Below are positions 50,845 through 58,674 of a stretch of DNA of 58,674 bases, piece after piece. The notes under the pieces were generated by a model, which was not told the origin of the DNA, ran no database searches, and saw nothing but the letters and a program-made list of their open reading frames with translations. Numbering within the stretch: the first letter of the stretch is position 1; every line of letters starts with the position of its first letter. The position numbers were made by a program, and so were the translations under genes. Origin of the DNA: Clostridium vincentii (GTDB taxonomy: Bacteria > Bacillota > Clostridia > Clostridiales > Clostridiaceae); assembly GCF_002995745.1 (NCBI RefSeq), contig NZ_PVXQ01000023.1, positions 1-58,674 on the forward strand, written 5' to 3'.

Positions 50845-52539
50845 TTATAATAATTTTAGAAGTTCTGTATTTTTTAATAATTCACCCAATTGTATATCCT
50901 TTAATGAAATTTTATCAATCCCAAGACATGTCTTCGCTGCATTTGTTAAAACACGGATATCATACTGACTTGGATATACAGGATCTACTTGTTTTCCTAA
51001 ATCCATTAATCCATATACAGCCGTCATTGCAGTTCTTACCGAATATTCTACTGTAAATACGCAATCTTCAGGCACTTCTGTATATTGTCCTAAAAAGCCA
51101 AAATTCTTACTTCCTTTTGGAATCACATTAGGTCTGTCCTCTGCTATACGAGGCATAAATTGTGAAGTAATATACGGCATCATGCTAGGAATTACATTTA
51201 CTGTATGTGAAAGAATTTCAGAAATTTTGTCCTTTAGTCCCATATGATAAAGAAGTTCCTCAAACATCTCACGACCTGTACAATCTGATAATGTCTTGTC
51301 CACATAATCACCTGGAGTATCCAGCTTTAATGCATATGCCCAAAGTACCTTTACGTTATCAGGCTGATTAATAAAATGCGGATGTTTTGGTACAACCCAA
51401 CTCATAAACCAGCTTGAATCCTTTATAGTAACAAGTCCACCTATACCAGGCTTATCACCTGTAAGATTATAAATATAAGGGAAAACAATATCATCATCTT
51501 TTAATGTCACAGTAAATGATAACCATTTTGACTTATCAATATCACCACAGAATTTTTCTGGATGACCAAAGTCTGTGGATTTCTTAGCTAGTTTTTCCCA
51601 TACGCTAAAGCATCCTTTATCCTCTGACCTATTTAAAATAGCAGGATTCTCAATGTCACCTCTTGTTGTATTCTCTGTCATAGAACCATTTGTAAATAAT
51701 ACGATATCATCTTTCTTTACACTAATGATTTCATTTTTTCTCTCTTTAGTATAGTGAATTGCTGTAGCTCTCTTTTCATTATTTGAAAAGTCAAAATCAA
51801 TATCTGAAACCTTGCATCCGTTATCGAAGCATACATCTTGTTCCTTAAGCCATGTAATAAGTGGGAGAATTAACGAATCATATTGGTTGTACTCAGTATG
51901 AAGTATACCCTTTAATTTATTCATACCACCAATTAAATGCATGAATCTTTCCATATAACGTTTAACTTCAACTACACTATGCCATTTTTCAAAAGCAAAC
52001 ATTGATGCCCAAAAATACCAAAAGTTTGTTTCAAAGAAGCTAGGATCAAAAAATTGTTCTATTGTAGTTGCTTCAAGTGCGCCCTCTGTTAACATATGAA
52101 GTTTTGCAAGTTCCATTGCATTCTTCTTTGATAATCCAAAACTTGAGAAATCAGCCTTTTCTCCTTGATTCTGTACTAATCTACAATGGGATTCAATTGG
52201 TTCTTCTAAGTTAAGCTCACGAAATTCATCTAATACGCTTCTATTTTTATCATTCAAAGATGGAATGAAACTATACAGCTCCATAAAGCATTCAAAATGC
52301 TCCTCAATTTCTCTTCCTCCTCTTGCTGTATACCCGTCTTCAGGCATTCCAGATCCATCCATTGATCCTCCAAGAATATCAAGTTGTTCGATTATATGAA
52401 TATTCTTTCCAGACATGTGCGCATCCCTGATTGAAAATGCTGCAGCAGATAATGATCCTATTCCGCCTCCAATTAGATACGCTTTTCTTTTATCAATATT
52501 CTTTAGTGCAATTGGATTTATTCTTTGATAGTTATTCAT
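50845..52539 (-). CDS. ohyA: Oleate hydratase (myosin-cross-reactive antigen family)
   Basis: An FAD-containing enzyme that adds water to the cis-9 double bond of oleic and related fatty acids, giving 10-hydroxystearate. Length 564 is typical. The N-terminal dinucleotide fold reads YLIGGGIGSLSAAAFSIRDA, followed by IIEQLDILGGSMDGSG and GYTARGGREIEEHFECFMEL, which are highly conserved in this family. The enzyme is cytoplasmic or membrane-associated and is thought to detoxify antimicrobial unsaturated fatty acids. AAAGGAAGG precedes the ATG. A TetR-type gene lies just upstream in the same orientation with its own terminator between them. Confidence 0.96.
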   Translation of the reverse strand: MNNYQRINPIALKNIDKRKAYLIGGGIGSLSAAAFSIRDAHMSGKNIHIIEQLDILGGSMDGSGMPEDGYTARGGREIEEHFECFMELYSFIPSLNDKNRSVLDEFRELNLEEPIESHCRLVQNQGEKADFSSFGLSKKNAMELAKLHMLTEGALEATTIEQFFDPSFFETNFWYFWASMFAFEKWHSVVEVKRYMERFMHLIGGMNKLKGILHTEYNQYDSLILPLITWLKEQDVCFDNGCKVSDIDFDFSNNEKRATAIHYTKERKNEIISVKKDDIVLFTNGSMTENTTRGDIENPAILNRSEDKGCFSVWEKLAKKSTDFGHPEKFCGDIDKSKWLSFTVTLKDDDIVFPYIYNLTGDKPGIGGLVTIKDSSWFMSWVVPKHPHFINQPDNVKVLWAYALKLDTPGDYVDKTLSDCTGREMFEELLYHMGLKDKISEILSHTVNVIPSMMPYITSQFMPRIAEDRPNVIPKGSKNFGFLGQYTEVPEDCVFTVEYSVRTAMTAVYGLMDLGKQVDPVYPSQYDIRVLTNAAKTCLGIDKISLKDIQLGELLKNTELLKLL

Positions 52540-52624
52540 AAAATACCCTTCCTTTCTTTAAACAAATAATATGTTGTTGTTTGTTATACTTACTTTACTT
52601 TTTATCAAAATACTATTCAATGAA

Positions 52625-52662
52625 CAAAAAAAAGCATCTGTGAAAATTTTTCACAGATGCTA
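52625..52662 (-). terminator. Terminator of the TetR gene upstream of oleate hydratase
   Basis: On the minus strand GCATCTGTGAAAA pairs perfectly with TTTTCACAGATGC and is followed by eight or more T residues. It separates the regulator from the oleate hydratase transcript. Confidence 0.93.
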
Positions 52663-52675
52663 TAAAGTGTGTAAT

Positions 52676-53227
52676 TTATTTATTATTAACTTCCATAATC
52701 CTTAGTATGGTACCATCCAACATTCTCTCAATCCTATCGGCAATATCTTCTTTTTCTTCTTTTAAACCATTCTTTATCCAACCTAAAAACTCTCCTGTTA
52801 TTGCTGATGAAAAAAATACTGCGACTTCCTTCTTTATTTTTTCATCAACATTCATCTCTGGGGTCATATCCGTTATAACACCTTCTAGTACTTTATTAAA
52901 TGTTTTGCATAAAAATATTTCAAGATGTTCACGTCCTAATGATTTATAGGTATTAATACAAATTGCTTTATTATCTAATGTATATTGAAGTGCAATAAAC
53001 AACCCATTCTTCCAATTTGATAAGCTACAATGTTCATCAATAACTTCATTTTCAAATATCCATCCAAGTAATTCATAAATATCATGAAAATGATTATAAA
53101 ACGTATGTCTTGTAACTCCACATGTATCAGTAACCATCTTTACAGATATTTTATTTATTGAATTTTGTTTCATCAGTAGCTTTAAAGAAGCAGCTAAAGC
53201 ATTTTCAGTAACACAGGATTTAGACAT
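52676..53227 (-). CDS. TetR-family regulator upstream of oleate hydratase
   Basis: A 183-residue regulator. The N-terminal helix-turn-helix (about 8-52) includes NKISVKMVTDTCGVTRHTFY, close to the DhaS-like branch of the TetR family. The C-terminal domain (about 75-175) resembles the TetR_C_8-type ligand domain. It is encoded directly upstream of oleate hydratase and separated from it by a strong terminator. It probably senses fatty acids and controls the hydratase, but this is inferred only from position. AACAAA/TTTGTT half-sites (52561-52585) in the hydratase promoter region could be an operator. Confidence 0.88.
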   Translation of the reverse strand: MSKSCVTENALAASLKLLMKQNSINKISVKMVTDTCGVTRHTFYNHFHDIYELLGWIFENEVIDEHCSLSNWKNGLFIALQYTLDNKAICINTYKSLGREHLEIFLCKTFNKVLEGVITDMTPEMNVDEKIKKEVAVFFSSAITGEFLGWIKNGLKEEKEDIADRIERMLDGTILRIMEVNNK

Positions 53228-53245
53228 AAAATCACCTCAAATCTA

Positions 53246-53734
53246 TTATCTATTATCATACCATTTCTTTTTCTCTATTCTACAAATTCGTATAATAAAA
53301 TATATTGGTGTACCTAATATAATAAACAGCAGTACAGGCATAGAATAAGCTGACAAAGATTGTGAAGTTGCAGTGTAATAAGTTGTGTAAAAAAACATTC
53401 CTATAACTTCAACTTTTATAAGAATTAGTAAGTTCCTTGTATATCTATATACTACTTCTTTGTTTGAGTCTGTTACTCTAACAGGTACATTCCAAGTCTT
53501 TGGAAAAAAAGACGCAATAGTAATGGTTGCATAGAGTAAAATAGAAATAATTGGTGCTATAATGATTTCAATTTTATCGCCCCATCTATTAGGTTCCCCC
53601 ATGGCATTGTAATGTGCCGGTATTTGATCAGGAAGTTTATTCCACTGGGTACAAATAAAAATAATCATCCATATTATAAGTAGCAAAGCTATTATTTCTA
53701 AAGCAATTTGAAACTTTGTATATTTCAATTTCAT
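53246..53734 (-). CDS. DUF1648 membrane protein
   Basis: A membrane protein of about 162 residues with four hydrophobic segments (about 10-30, 55-80, 105-125 and 130-150). Between the first two lies the DUF1648 signature LPDQIPAHYNAMGEPNRWG. This domain is shared with SdpI-like immunity proteins but the function of short members is unknown. The start is taken at the ATG at 53734 with AAGGGGG upstream at a slightly long distance; an earlier ATG at 53767 lacks a good site and overlaps the previous gene. It forms a pair with the 63-residue membrane protein upstream. Confidence 0.82.
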   Translation of the reverse strand: MKLKYTKFQIALEIIALLLIIWMIIFICTQWNKLPDQIPAHYNAMGEPNRWGDKIEIIIAPIISILLYATITIASFFPKTWNVPVRVTDSNKEVVYRYTRNLLILIKVEVIGMFFYTTYYTATSQSLSAYSMPVLLFIILGTPIYFIIRICRIEKKKWYDNR

Positions 53735-53750
53735 TATAAAAATTTCCCCC

Positions 53751-53942
53751 TTATATATTCTTTGCATCTACGTACATTTTCCATAGGCCTCCACAACTTA
53801 TGAAGGCTATTAACAAAACTAGGTAGGGATATATTGTAAAACCTTTTATAATACTAATAATTATGTTGAATACCAAACACAGAACAGTAAGCAAACTTGC
53901 TATGATTGCAGATACTTTAAAAATTTTACTTCTATCATTCAT
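53751..53942 (-). CDS. 63-residue two-helix membrane protein
   Basis: A small protein with two hydrophobic helices (about 8-30 and 35-52) and a C-terminus ending in MYVDAKNI. AGGAGG lies 7 bases before the ATG. It ends 16 bp before the preferred start of the DUF1648 gene, so the two are probably cotranscribed. No family assignment is possible. Small partners of DUF1648 proteins occur in other Firmicutes, which makes a joint function in the membrane plausible. Confidence 0.65.
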   Translation of the reverse strand: MNDRSKIFKVSAIIASLLTVLCLVFNIIISIIKGFTIYPYLVLLIAFISCGGLWKMYVDAKNI

Positions 53943-54057
53943 TACTATTCCTCCTTAAAAATAATAATCTACCTTTGCCACTTAGTTTATGAATATTGTG
54001 ACTAACTACGGGATAATCATTATATATATTTGCCCTGCCACAACAAATGGTTGATAC

Positions 54058-54735
54058 TTAACACTTTTTAATTATGTCCTCTGGTTTAAGCTCCACCCAA
54101 TAATTACAATGTGGTTCTATAATAATTTGAAATATTCCTTGATAAAACCAAGCCAAATCATATAGCCTACACTTTGTTATATCTCTATTATTCCCATTAA
54201 ATTTTTGTGCGTGTTCACCCGTTAAAAAAACCTTTATTGACTCATACTCTATATCATTTTCTTTTCTTTTTATAGTTTCAACTCCAAAGGAATCCCCTTT
54301 TTGAAATGTTATCATCTTTCCGATAAAATATATTTCTTTATTAGCCATTAGTTTTGAAGTTTCATATTTCTCAATTTTATTACATATACAAGCATACATA
54401 ATACAAAAACTATCAACCAAATCTTTTAATGGTTGTAAGTCTTTATGTGTTATATATAAAGATATTGGGACTAATCCATCAATAATAAGCCCTTTTACAT
54501 TTTCATTCTGAATAACATAATCTAATGCTTTGCCTAACCTATCAGTATAATGAGTGATTTTTTTATTTTCTATTTCATCTTTATGTTCAAGCATCCATTT
54601 ATTTAAACTATCATTTGTTATGAAAATATGAACATTCCCATCCATTGTTAAATTGTTATTTGATAACAAAATAGCACCATTATTATCTATGTGTTCAAAT
54701 AATTGCAATTGCTCCAACGTTGTATTTGATACCAT
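54058..54735 (-). CDS. 225-residue cytoplasmic protein, possibly SseB-like
   Basis: No clear family. A soluble protein with an N-terminal alpha/beta region (ILLSNNNLTM, VHIFITNDSLNKWM, VKGLIIDGLVPISLYI). This vaguely recalls SseB N-terminal domains, and a more beta-rich C-terminal half follows. AAAGGGG precedes the ATG. It stands alone with about 115-120 bp to each neighbour and no clear terminator. The SseB comparison rests only on the pattern of strands and should be treated as weak. Confidence 0.55.
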   Translation of the reverse strand: MVSNTTLEQLQLFEHIDNNGAILLSNNNLTMDGNVHIFITNDSLNKWMLEHKDEIENKKITHYTDRLGKALDYVIQNENVKGLIIDGLVPISLYITHKDLQPLKDLVDSFCIMYACICNKIEKYETSKLMANKEIYFIGKMITFQKGDSFGVETIKRKENDIEYESIKVFLTGEHAQKFNGNNRDITKCRLYDLAWFYQGIFQIIIEPHCNYWVELKPEDIIKKC

Positions 54736-54857
54736 TATTTTAATCCCCTTTAATTCATATGAAAATTAACATATATGTAACAATCATAAATTTATAACGC
54801 CCTGCTAGTATTACTCAATCTAAGAAGATTGTGAAGTAACTCAACTTCACATTATGC

Positions 54858-55262
54858 TTATTTTATCCATCGTATTAATATACTATTAAACCAATAAAAG
54901 TAAATTCCGTATAATAGTCCTACGATTGTAAGGACTATCAACAAAATTGAGTTGTTTAATAAGCCTAAAGTTAATGATTGTTCAAAATTTATAATCATTA
55001 CTAATAATCCAACAGCTAAGCCTCCAAAACTAAAAAACATTAAATTTTTTATAAAAAGTTTATTAGCTGAACAAAATAATTTGGGCAGAAATATTTTTAG
55101 ATATAAAAATTGGATACCATCAAGAAAACCAGTTAAAAGAACAAGCCAAAGAAACCCAATTGGTGGTGGTTTATCTGCACCTAAAAGAAATATTATTGTC
55201 CACCCGAAGAAAAATGAAAACTCATTTATATACATAATTTTTTTGTATAAACCCTTATCCAT
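54858..55262 (-). CDS. Four-helix membrane protein, unknown
   Basis: A 134-residue integral membrane protein with four predicted helices (about 8-26, 34-55, 68-88 and 100-128). No charged functional motif stands out, apart from PPPIGFLW near residue 32. AAGGAG precedes the ATG. No family recognised. It is one of several small membrane-protein genes on the minus strand between 53 and 58 kb, each with its own good ribosome binding site but without clear operon structure. Confidence 0.55.
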   Translation of the reverse strand: MDKGLYKKIMYINEFSFFFGWTIIFLLGADKPPPIGFLWLVLLTGFLDGIQFLYLKIFLPKLFCSANKLFIKNLMFFSFGGLAVGLLVMIINFEQSLTLGLLNNSILLIVLTIVGLLYGIYFYWFNSILIRWIK

Positions 55263-55359
55263 TAAAACGCTTCTCCTTAAATCCTTTATCGGACTAATAT
55301 AAGTAATTTTTACTTTGCATTCCCTTATAATTGTGTATTCATACTCAACTTTTTTATAC

Positions 55360-55902
55360 TTATGCTTTCATATTTAATGATTTATTTTCAAGCATTAACC
55401 ATATACAGAATATACTTTCAATTACTACCATAACTATTGAAACTACAACAGCATTAAATATAATACCAATAGTTATTGCAGTAAAAGATATAAGTATAGA
55501 CATTACCGAATATGCTTTTGATTTATATAACCATCCGAAAGGTAGTAAGTGTGCTCCGAAGATAATTGCCAAAACCATTACCATTTTATCTGGCACTGTG
55601 GGATATATCCACATAGCAATTAATAGATATAGAAATTGATTACAGGAGAATAAAATTCCCAACTTATTTAAAGGATTATCATTTGTTGAAAACTCTGCTT
55701 TTATTATCTTTGAAATCATATATGCAATCGGCGGAAGAGGTGCTGTAAAACAAAATGTTAATAAATTTTTCGTTAGAATATCTTCTGTTGGCAGTAATGA
55801 TATAACAAGCACTGCACACCAAATAATTACAGATGCAATAATAAAATGTATTCCCTTTTTTCCTCTTTTTGCAATATCAATTCTTAATTCATCTAAATTC
55901 AT
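55360..55902 (-). CDS. DUF7010-like membrane protein
   Basis: A 180-residue membrane protein with about six hydrophobic segments. The N-terminal MNLDELRIDIAKRGKKG and the central NPLNKLGILFSCNQFLYLL and FGAHLLPFGWLYKSKAY match the pattern of a conserved Firmicute family annotated as DUF7010. Function unknown. The binding site is GGGGGAAA before the ATG. It lies 82 bp from the DUF6897-like gene and may be transcribed with it. Family assignment is from pattern memory. Confidence 0.7.
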   Translation of the reverse strand: MNLDELRIDIAKRGKKGIHFIIASVIIWCAVLVISLLPTEDILTKNLLTFCFTAPLPPIAYMISKIIKAEFSTNDNPLNKLGILFSCNQFLYLLIAMWIYPTVPDKMVMVLAIIFGAHLLPFGWLYKSKAYSVMSILISFTAITIGIIFNAVVVSIVMVVIESIFCIWLMLENKSLNMKA

Positions 55903-55984
55903 TTCTTTTTCCCCCGTTCAAAATAATATCTATCTTTTTCTCCATCTCTTTATTTCTATTAACAAAACTTTTAAAGGTCTACAT

Positions 55985-56329
55985 TTAATCAAGCACAAAT
56001 GACTTTTTCTTTCCTTTTTTATTCTTAGGGAATTCACGAATACGGCTTATATAGTCAATATTTACTATTTCACAAGAATCCTCTGTTCTTACACTAATCC
56101 AGTTATCTTCTAAAGATTCAATTACTCCTGTAAGTTGAGTTTGAAATGTATAAATCAGACACTCTTTTCCAATAAAATTGTTAATTATCTTATTCATTTC
56201 TATTCGTCCTTCTTTCGTATTTTTTATTTTTCTAATTATATATTTTTGCCATTCCTTTTTCTTTCCTCCGAATACCACATAATATATTAACAGTGGCATA
56301 AATAAAGAAACCCAAATTGCTGGATTCAC
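55985..56329 (-). CDS. DUF6897-like protein with N-terminal membrane anchor
   Basis: A 114-residue protein: a hydrophobic N-terminal helix (about 4-20), a basic linker (22-43) and a small beta-barrel-like domain (about 45-110) with GKECLIYTFQTQLTGVIES and IDYISRIREFPKNKKGKKKS, typical of DUF6897. That fold resembles Sm-like domains but no activity is known. GGAGGTGAG precedes the first ATG. An internal ATG at 56197 with AAGGAC upstream could give the soluble domain alone, so two products are possible. Confidence 0.7.
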   Translation of the reverse strand: MNPAIWVSLFMPLLIYYVVFGGKKKEWQKYIIRKIKNTKEGRIEMNKIINNFIGKECLIYTFQTQLTGVIESLEDNWISVRTEDSCEIVNIDYISRIREFPKNKKGKKKSFVLD

Positions 56330-56394
56330 TTGTACTCACCTCCGATTTCTCATTAGCTTCTATTTGTATATTATACATTAATTAGCACATAATA

Positions 56395-57177
56395 TTAATG
56401 ATCTTGTCTAAAATTAGTTATCTCATATGTGCTATATTCACTTTCAAAATTATAGCCTAATTTTTTAGCCAAAGCTGCAGATTCTTTATTTGCAGAATCC
56501 CAGCTAGGATAAATATTTTTCTTCAGACATTCAAGAATTAGTTTTGAAGCACATGCAAGAGCGAGACCTTTTCTGCGATATTCCTCTTTTGTGTCTATTT
56601 CAATTTCTATTCCTTCATTATATACCGTATAAGATGACGCCCCACAAACAATATCTGAATTATGTGTTATAACAAATCCAAGTCCTATTTTTTTATATTC
56701 ATTATAACTTGAAAATTGAGAACATAAATCCTTTGACCATTGTTCCCTTTTAACATTATTAAATATTTTTTCATCTACCCTTTGGATTTTATATTCTACC
56801 GAAAGTTTCTTAATATATGACTGTAATCTTTCTGTGTTAAATATTCTAGATTCCTTTTTAAATGCATAACGCATAAATTTGTGGTAGTTATCTTTATATT
56901 CCTGTTCAATCAAAGTTCCCCATTCATCACTACCAGGAACCATTAAGATACACGGTGCGCGGTAGTAATCGGGAATATTTTTCACCAAATCTAAACTTGG
57001 AATACCATCAAAAAAGCAGAAATCACCTACAATAATCTGTGCCGACTTTGGATTCTTAACATCATCAGTCCAAGCAGTTCCCATATACCCTTGCAAACAT
57101 GACCATATCATTGTTTCATTCCAATTATCAAAAATCGGATTAATTCTATACATATCTTCTTTAGATAAACAGTACAT
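56395..57177 (-). CDS. GNAT-family N-acetyltransferase
   Basis: A 260-residue protein of the clostridial two-domain GNAT_acetyltran type. The C-terminal half holds the acetyl-CoA-binding region: the strand GIEIEIDTKEEYRRKGLALA, with R-x-K-G-L-A as the pyrophosphate loop, and then ALAKKLGYNFE. The start is the ATG at 57177, preceded by AAAGGGGAG at 8 bases. An earlier in-frame ATG at 57222 overlaps the upstream gene and has no site. Substrate unknown. Confidence 0.87.
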   Translation of the reverse strand: MYCLSKEDMYRINPIFDNWNETMIWSCLQGYMGTAWTDDVKNPKSAQIIVGDFCFFDGIPSLDLVKNIPDYYRAPCILMVPGSDEWGTLIEQEYKDNYHKFMRYAFKKESRIFNTERLQSYIKKLSVEYKIQRVDEKIFNNVKREQWSKDLCSQFSSYNEYKKIGLGFVITHNSDIVCGASSYTVYNEGIEIEIDTKEEYRRKGLALACASKLILECLKKNIYPSWDSANKESAALAKKLGYNFESEYSTYEITNFRQDH

Positions 57178-57202
57178 TGGAACACTCTCCCCTTTTATAT
57201 TT

Positions 57203-57679
57203 TCAAAACCAATGTTTTGCATTATAGATTGGTTTTATTTGCGCTTGTTTAGGCAAATTTTCTTTTAGAATAGTAATAACTTTATCGTAATCATCTTTTT
57301 TAAAATGGAATGTTTGCTCCATAAAGCCACCTTCTAATGTAACCTTTATATCCTTTGACTTAATTATCACAACTTTTTCAATTTCATTCCATAATATAAT
57401 GGGTTGATATCTATACATTGATCTGAAACCTTTTGAATTAATCCCTTGTTTAATTAATATGCTAATAAACATAAAAATACCTAATACACCTGTTACATAA
57501 TGAATCCAAGTATTCGCATAGAAATATATAATACAAATGAAAATAATCACACTAAACAATGCAGTAATAATTTCCGGATAAGTTTTTCTTGTTGGCATTA
57601 TTAATGCTTTCCTATATATTATGTGCTTTATAATAATTACAATAAAAGATAATGGAATAATAATATTAATAAAACTCAT
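57203..57679 (-). CDS. Membrane protein with C-terminal PH-like domain, unknown
   Basis: A 158-residue protein with membrane helices at about 3-22, 35-52 and 58-78. A soluble C-terminal part follows (YQPIILWNEIEKVVIIKSKD, then VTLEGGFMEQTFHF) and looks like the PH-like or DUF5673-type domain found in many small clostridial membrane proteins. AAGGAGGG precedes the ATG. The downstream GNAT gene begins 25 bp after its stop, so both may be cotranscribed. Function unknown. Confidence 0.6.
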   Translation of the reverse strand: MSFINIIIPLSFIVIIIKHIIYRKALIMPTRKTYPEIITALFSVIIFICIIYFYANTWIHYVTGVLGIFMFISILIKQGINSKGFRSMYRYQPIILWNEIEKVVIIKSKDIKVTLEGGFMEQTFHFKKDDYDKVITILKENLPKQAQIKPIYNAKHWF

Positions 57680-57705
57680 TAAAATTCCCTCCTTAACAAG
57701 TAATT

Positions 57706-58389
57706 TTAGTTGTTAATATCTAATATATTTCTATCAAACTCTTTAAAATCACTAATCACGCAGTCTACGCCTTTCAGTTTTTTTAAATTCTCATGTTTAT
57801 CTTTAGGTCCGATAGCAATAATTTTACCAATATTAGCTCTATAGGCTGATTCTATTCCAGAAACTGCATCTTCAACTACAATACAATCTTCTGGCTTAAT
57901 ACCTATTTTAGCTGCAGCTTTCAAATAAATATCAGGTTCTGGTTTACCTAAAAATGAACCATCATCAAAAACTATTTTATCTAAGTCAAACCATTTATTA
58001 AGATTTAAAGTTTCCATATAAAATAATAAATTTGTTTTCCCTGATGCAGTAGCTATGGTAAAAGGTATTTGTTTTTTCTTTAAATAATCTAAAAATTCAA
58101 TAACACCAGGTGCTAACTTAAAGTTTGCTTTGTCCTTTATACACATTTCTCTATAAATTTGCTCTTTCTCCTCACCTAACGTGAATAGCTTTTCATCATC
58201 TATTGAGCTACCTAATAAATACTCTATTAATGATTTGTTTGTTCTTCCATGCATTACTTTTTCTACTTCTTCCTCATTTAAAGAATTTCCACGTAATTTT
58301 TTCGAAAAAATTCTCCATGCTTCTTCATGTTTATCTGAATCAAAAAATAAAGTCCCATTAAAATCAAAAATTATACCTGAATATTTCAT
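57706..58389 (-). CDS. HAD hydrolase, beta-phosphoglucomutase-like
   Basis: A 227-residue haloacid dehalogenase-family enzyme. Motif I reads FDFNGTLFFDS, in which the second Asp of the usual DxD is Asn. Motif II is ATASGK, motif III Lys lies in FLGKPEPDIYL and motif IV is VVEDAVSGIESA. The cap domain and the GKPxPDIYL segment resemble beta-phosphoglucomutase and related sugar phosphatases. Since Asn replaces the general acid/base Asp, catalysis may differ. The start is the ATG at 58389 after AAAGGTAGG; a TTG six bases upstream is less likely. The right edge (58396-58674) holds no gene I can support. Confidence 0.88.
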   Translation of the reverse strand: MKYSGIIFDFNGTLFFDSDKHEEAWRIFSKKLRGNSLNEEEVEKVMHGRTNKSLIEYLLGSSIDDEKLFTLGEEKEQIYREMCIKDKANFKLAPGVIEFLDYLKKKQIPFTIATASGKTNLLFYMETLNLNKWFDLDKIVFDDGSFLGKPEPDIYLKAAAKIGIKPEDCIVVEDAVSGIESAYRANIGKIIAIGPKDKHENLKKLKGVDCVISDFKEFDRNILDINN

Positions 58390-58674
58390 AATCAAACCTA
58401 CCTTTATGTATTTAAATATATTTAACTATTTTATTATAAGATTTATCTCTCTACGCTACTATAATTCAGTAGTTCTTGGTAATACTTTACCATTATGAAT
58501 AAATTCTAACAACTATACTGATATTATGCAAATATCCTGCCATTTTCGATTGAGTCAAGTAAAAGTGGGCAACTATTTTATTATCCATTATTTTACAGTA
58601 TATATTTATAACTTCCCTTAAGCATTTTTACTCTTAATTGTAACTAATATCTCCAAATCCTTTTAATCCACATA

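Noticed and set aside
58396..58674. Partial gene or insertion-sequence end at the right edge
   Set aside because: A minus-strand frame ending at about 58636 covers only about a dozen residues, and I could not match the AT-rich sequence to a defined IS terminus.

Overview
The window is AT-rich Gram-positive DNA. It has strong purine-rich ribosome binding sites, many intrinsic terminators with T-tracts, and genes typical of an anaerobic Clostridium sensu stricto: EFR1-type ferredoxin, coenzyme-B12-dependent ethanolamine lyase, Trk potassium uptake with a KdpDE-like two-component pair, and LnrJKLMN-type ABC systems. Almost all genes lie on the minus strand. No tRNA, rRNA, CRISPR or complete mobile element is visible. 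The only mobile DNA I can support is the right end of an IS66-like insertion sequence at the left edge.

Layout. 1-0.9 kb: IS66 end and a small membrane protein. 0.9-4.4 kb: cysK, a DbpA-type RNA helicase and a zinc-dependent phospholipase C-like protein. 4.5-8.7 kb: a FtsX/MacB-type ABC exporter next to a PadR repressor and its DUF1048 membrane partner, with three matching palindromic operators. 8.8-16.8 kb: a TetR regulator, then a six-gene minus-strand run (cell-wall amidase, sensor kinase, response regulator, ABC ATPase, two ABC-2 permeases), then an LprI-like lipoprotein with a broken tandem copy of its C-terminal domain. 17-19.6 kb: three plus-strand genes, two of unknown function and one Gfo/Idh/MocA oxidoreductase. 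19.7-25 kb: a second kinase/regulator/ATPase/permease/permease module of the same design. 25-27 kb: a glycosyltransferase-GtrA fusion and a phosphodiester glycosidase-like protein.

27-33 kb: a potassium locus (TPR protein, two TrkA-type proteins, TrkH) downstream of a KdpD-like kinase and KdpE-like regulator. The second TrkA is frameshifted at an A8 run. The promoter carries four direct repeats in two pairs with 11-bp spacing. 33-38.5 kb: a giant kinase/AAA/GAF/histidine-kinase protein whose Ser/Thr-kinase domain has lost canonical catalytic residues. 38.7-41.8 kb: an alpha/beta hydrolase and a nicotinamidase plus nicotinate phosphoribosyltransferase pair for NAD salvage. 42-47.3 kb: a minimal ethanolamine operon (eutA, permease, eutB, eutC) without microcompartment genes. 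Its leader carries two tandem terminators, each overlapping a hairpin with an A1/G4 hexaloop. A small sigma-70-like factor is divergent from it. 48-58.7 kb: accessory-looking genes, including remnants of a flavin oxidoreductase and of an EFR1 ferredoxin, a chorismate mutase, oleate hydratase with a TetR regulator, two HAD phosphatases, a GNAT enzyme and several small membrane proteins.

Functional themes are envelope stress and export (three ABC exporters with dedicated regulators, an amidase and a lipoprotein), potassium homeostasis, and scavenging of ethanolamine, nicotinamide and unsaturated fatty acids. Several loci show recent decay (trkA, EFR1, the LprI repeat, the oxidoreductase tail). 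I see no wholly new multigene system. The most unusual elements are the double-terminator eut leader, the degenerate kinase domain of the giant protein, the phased repeats at the trk promoter and the triple PadR operator.
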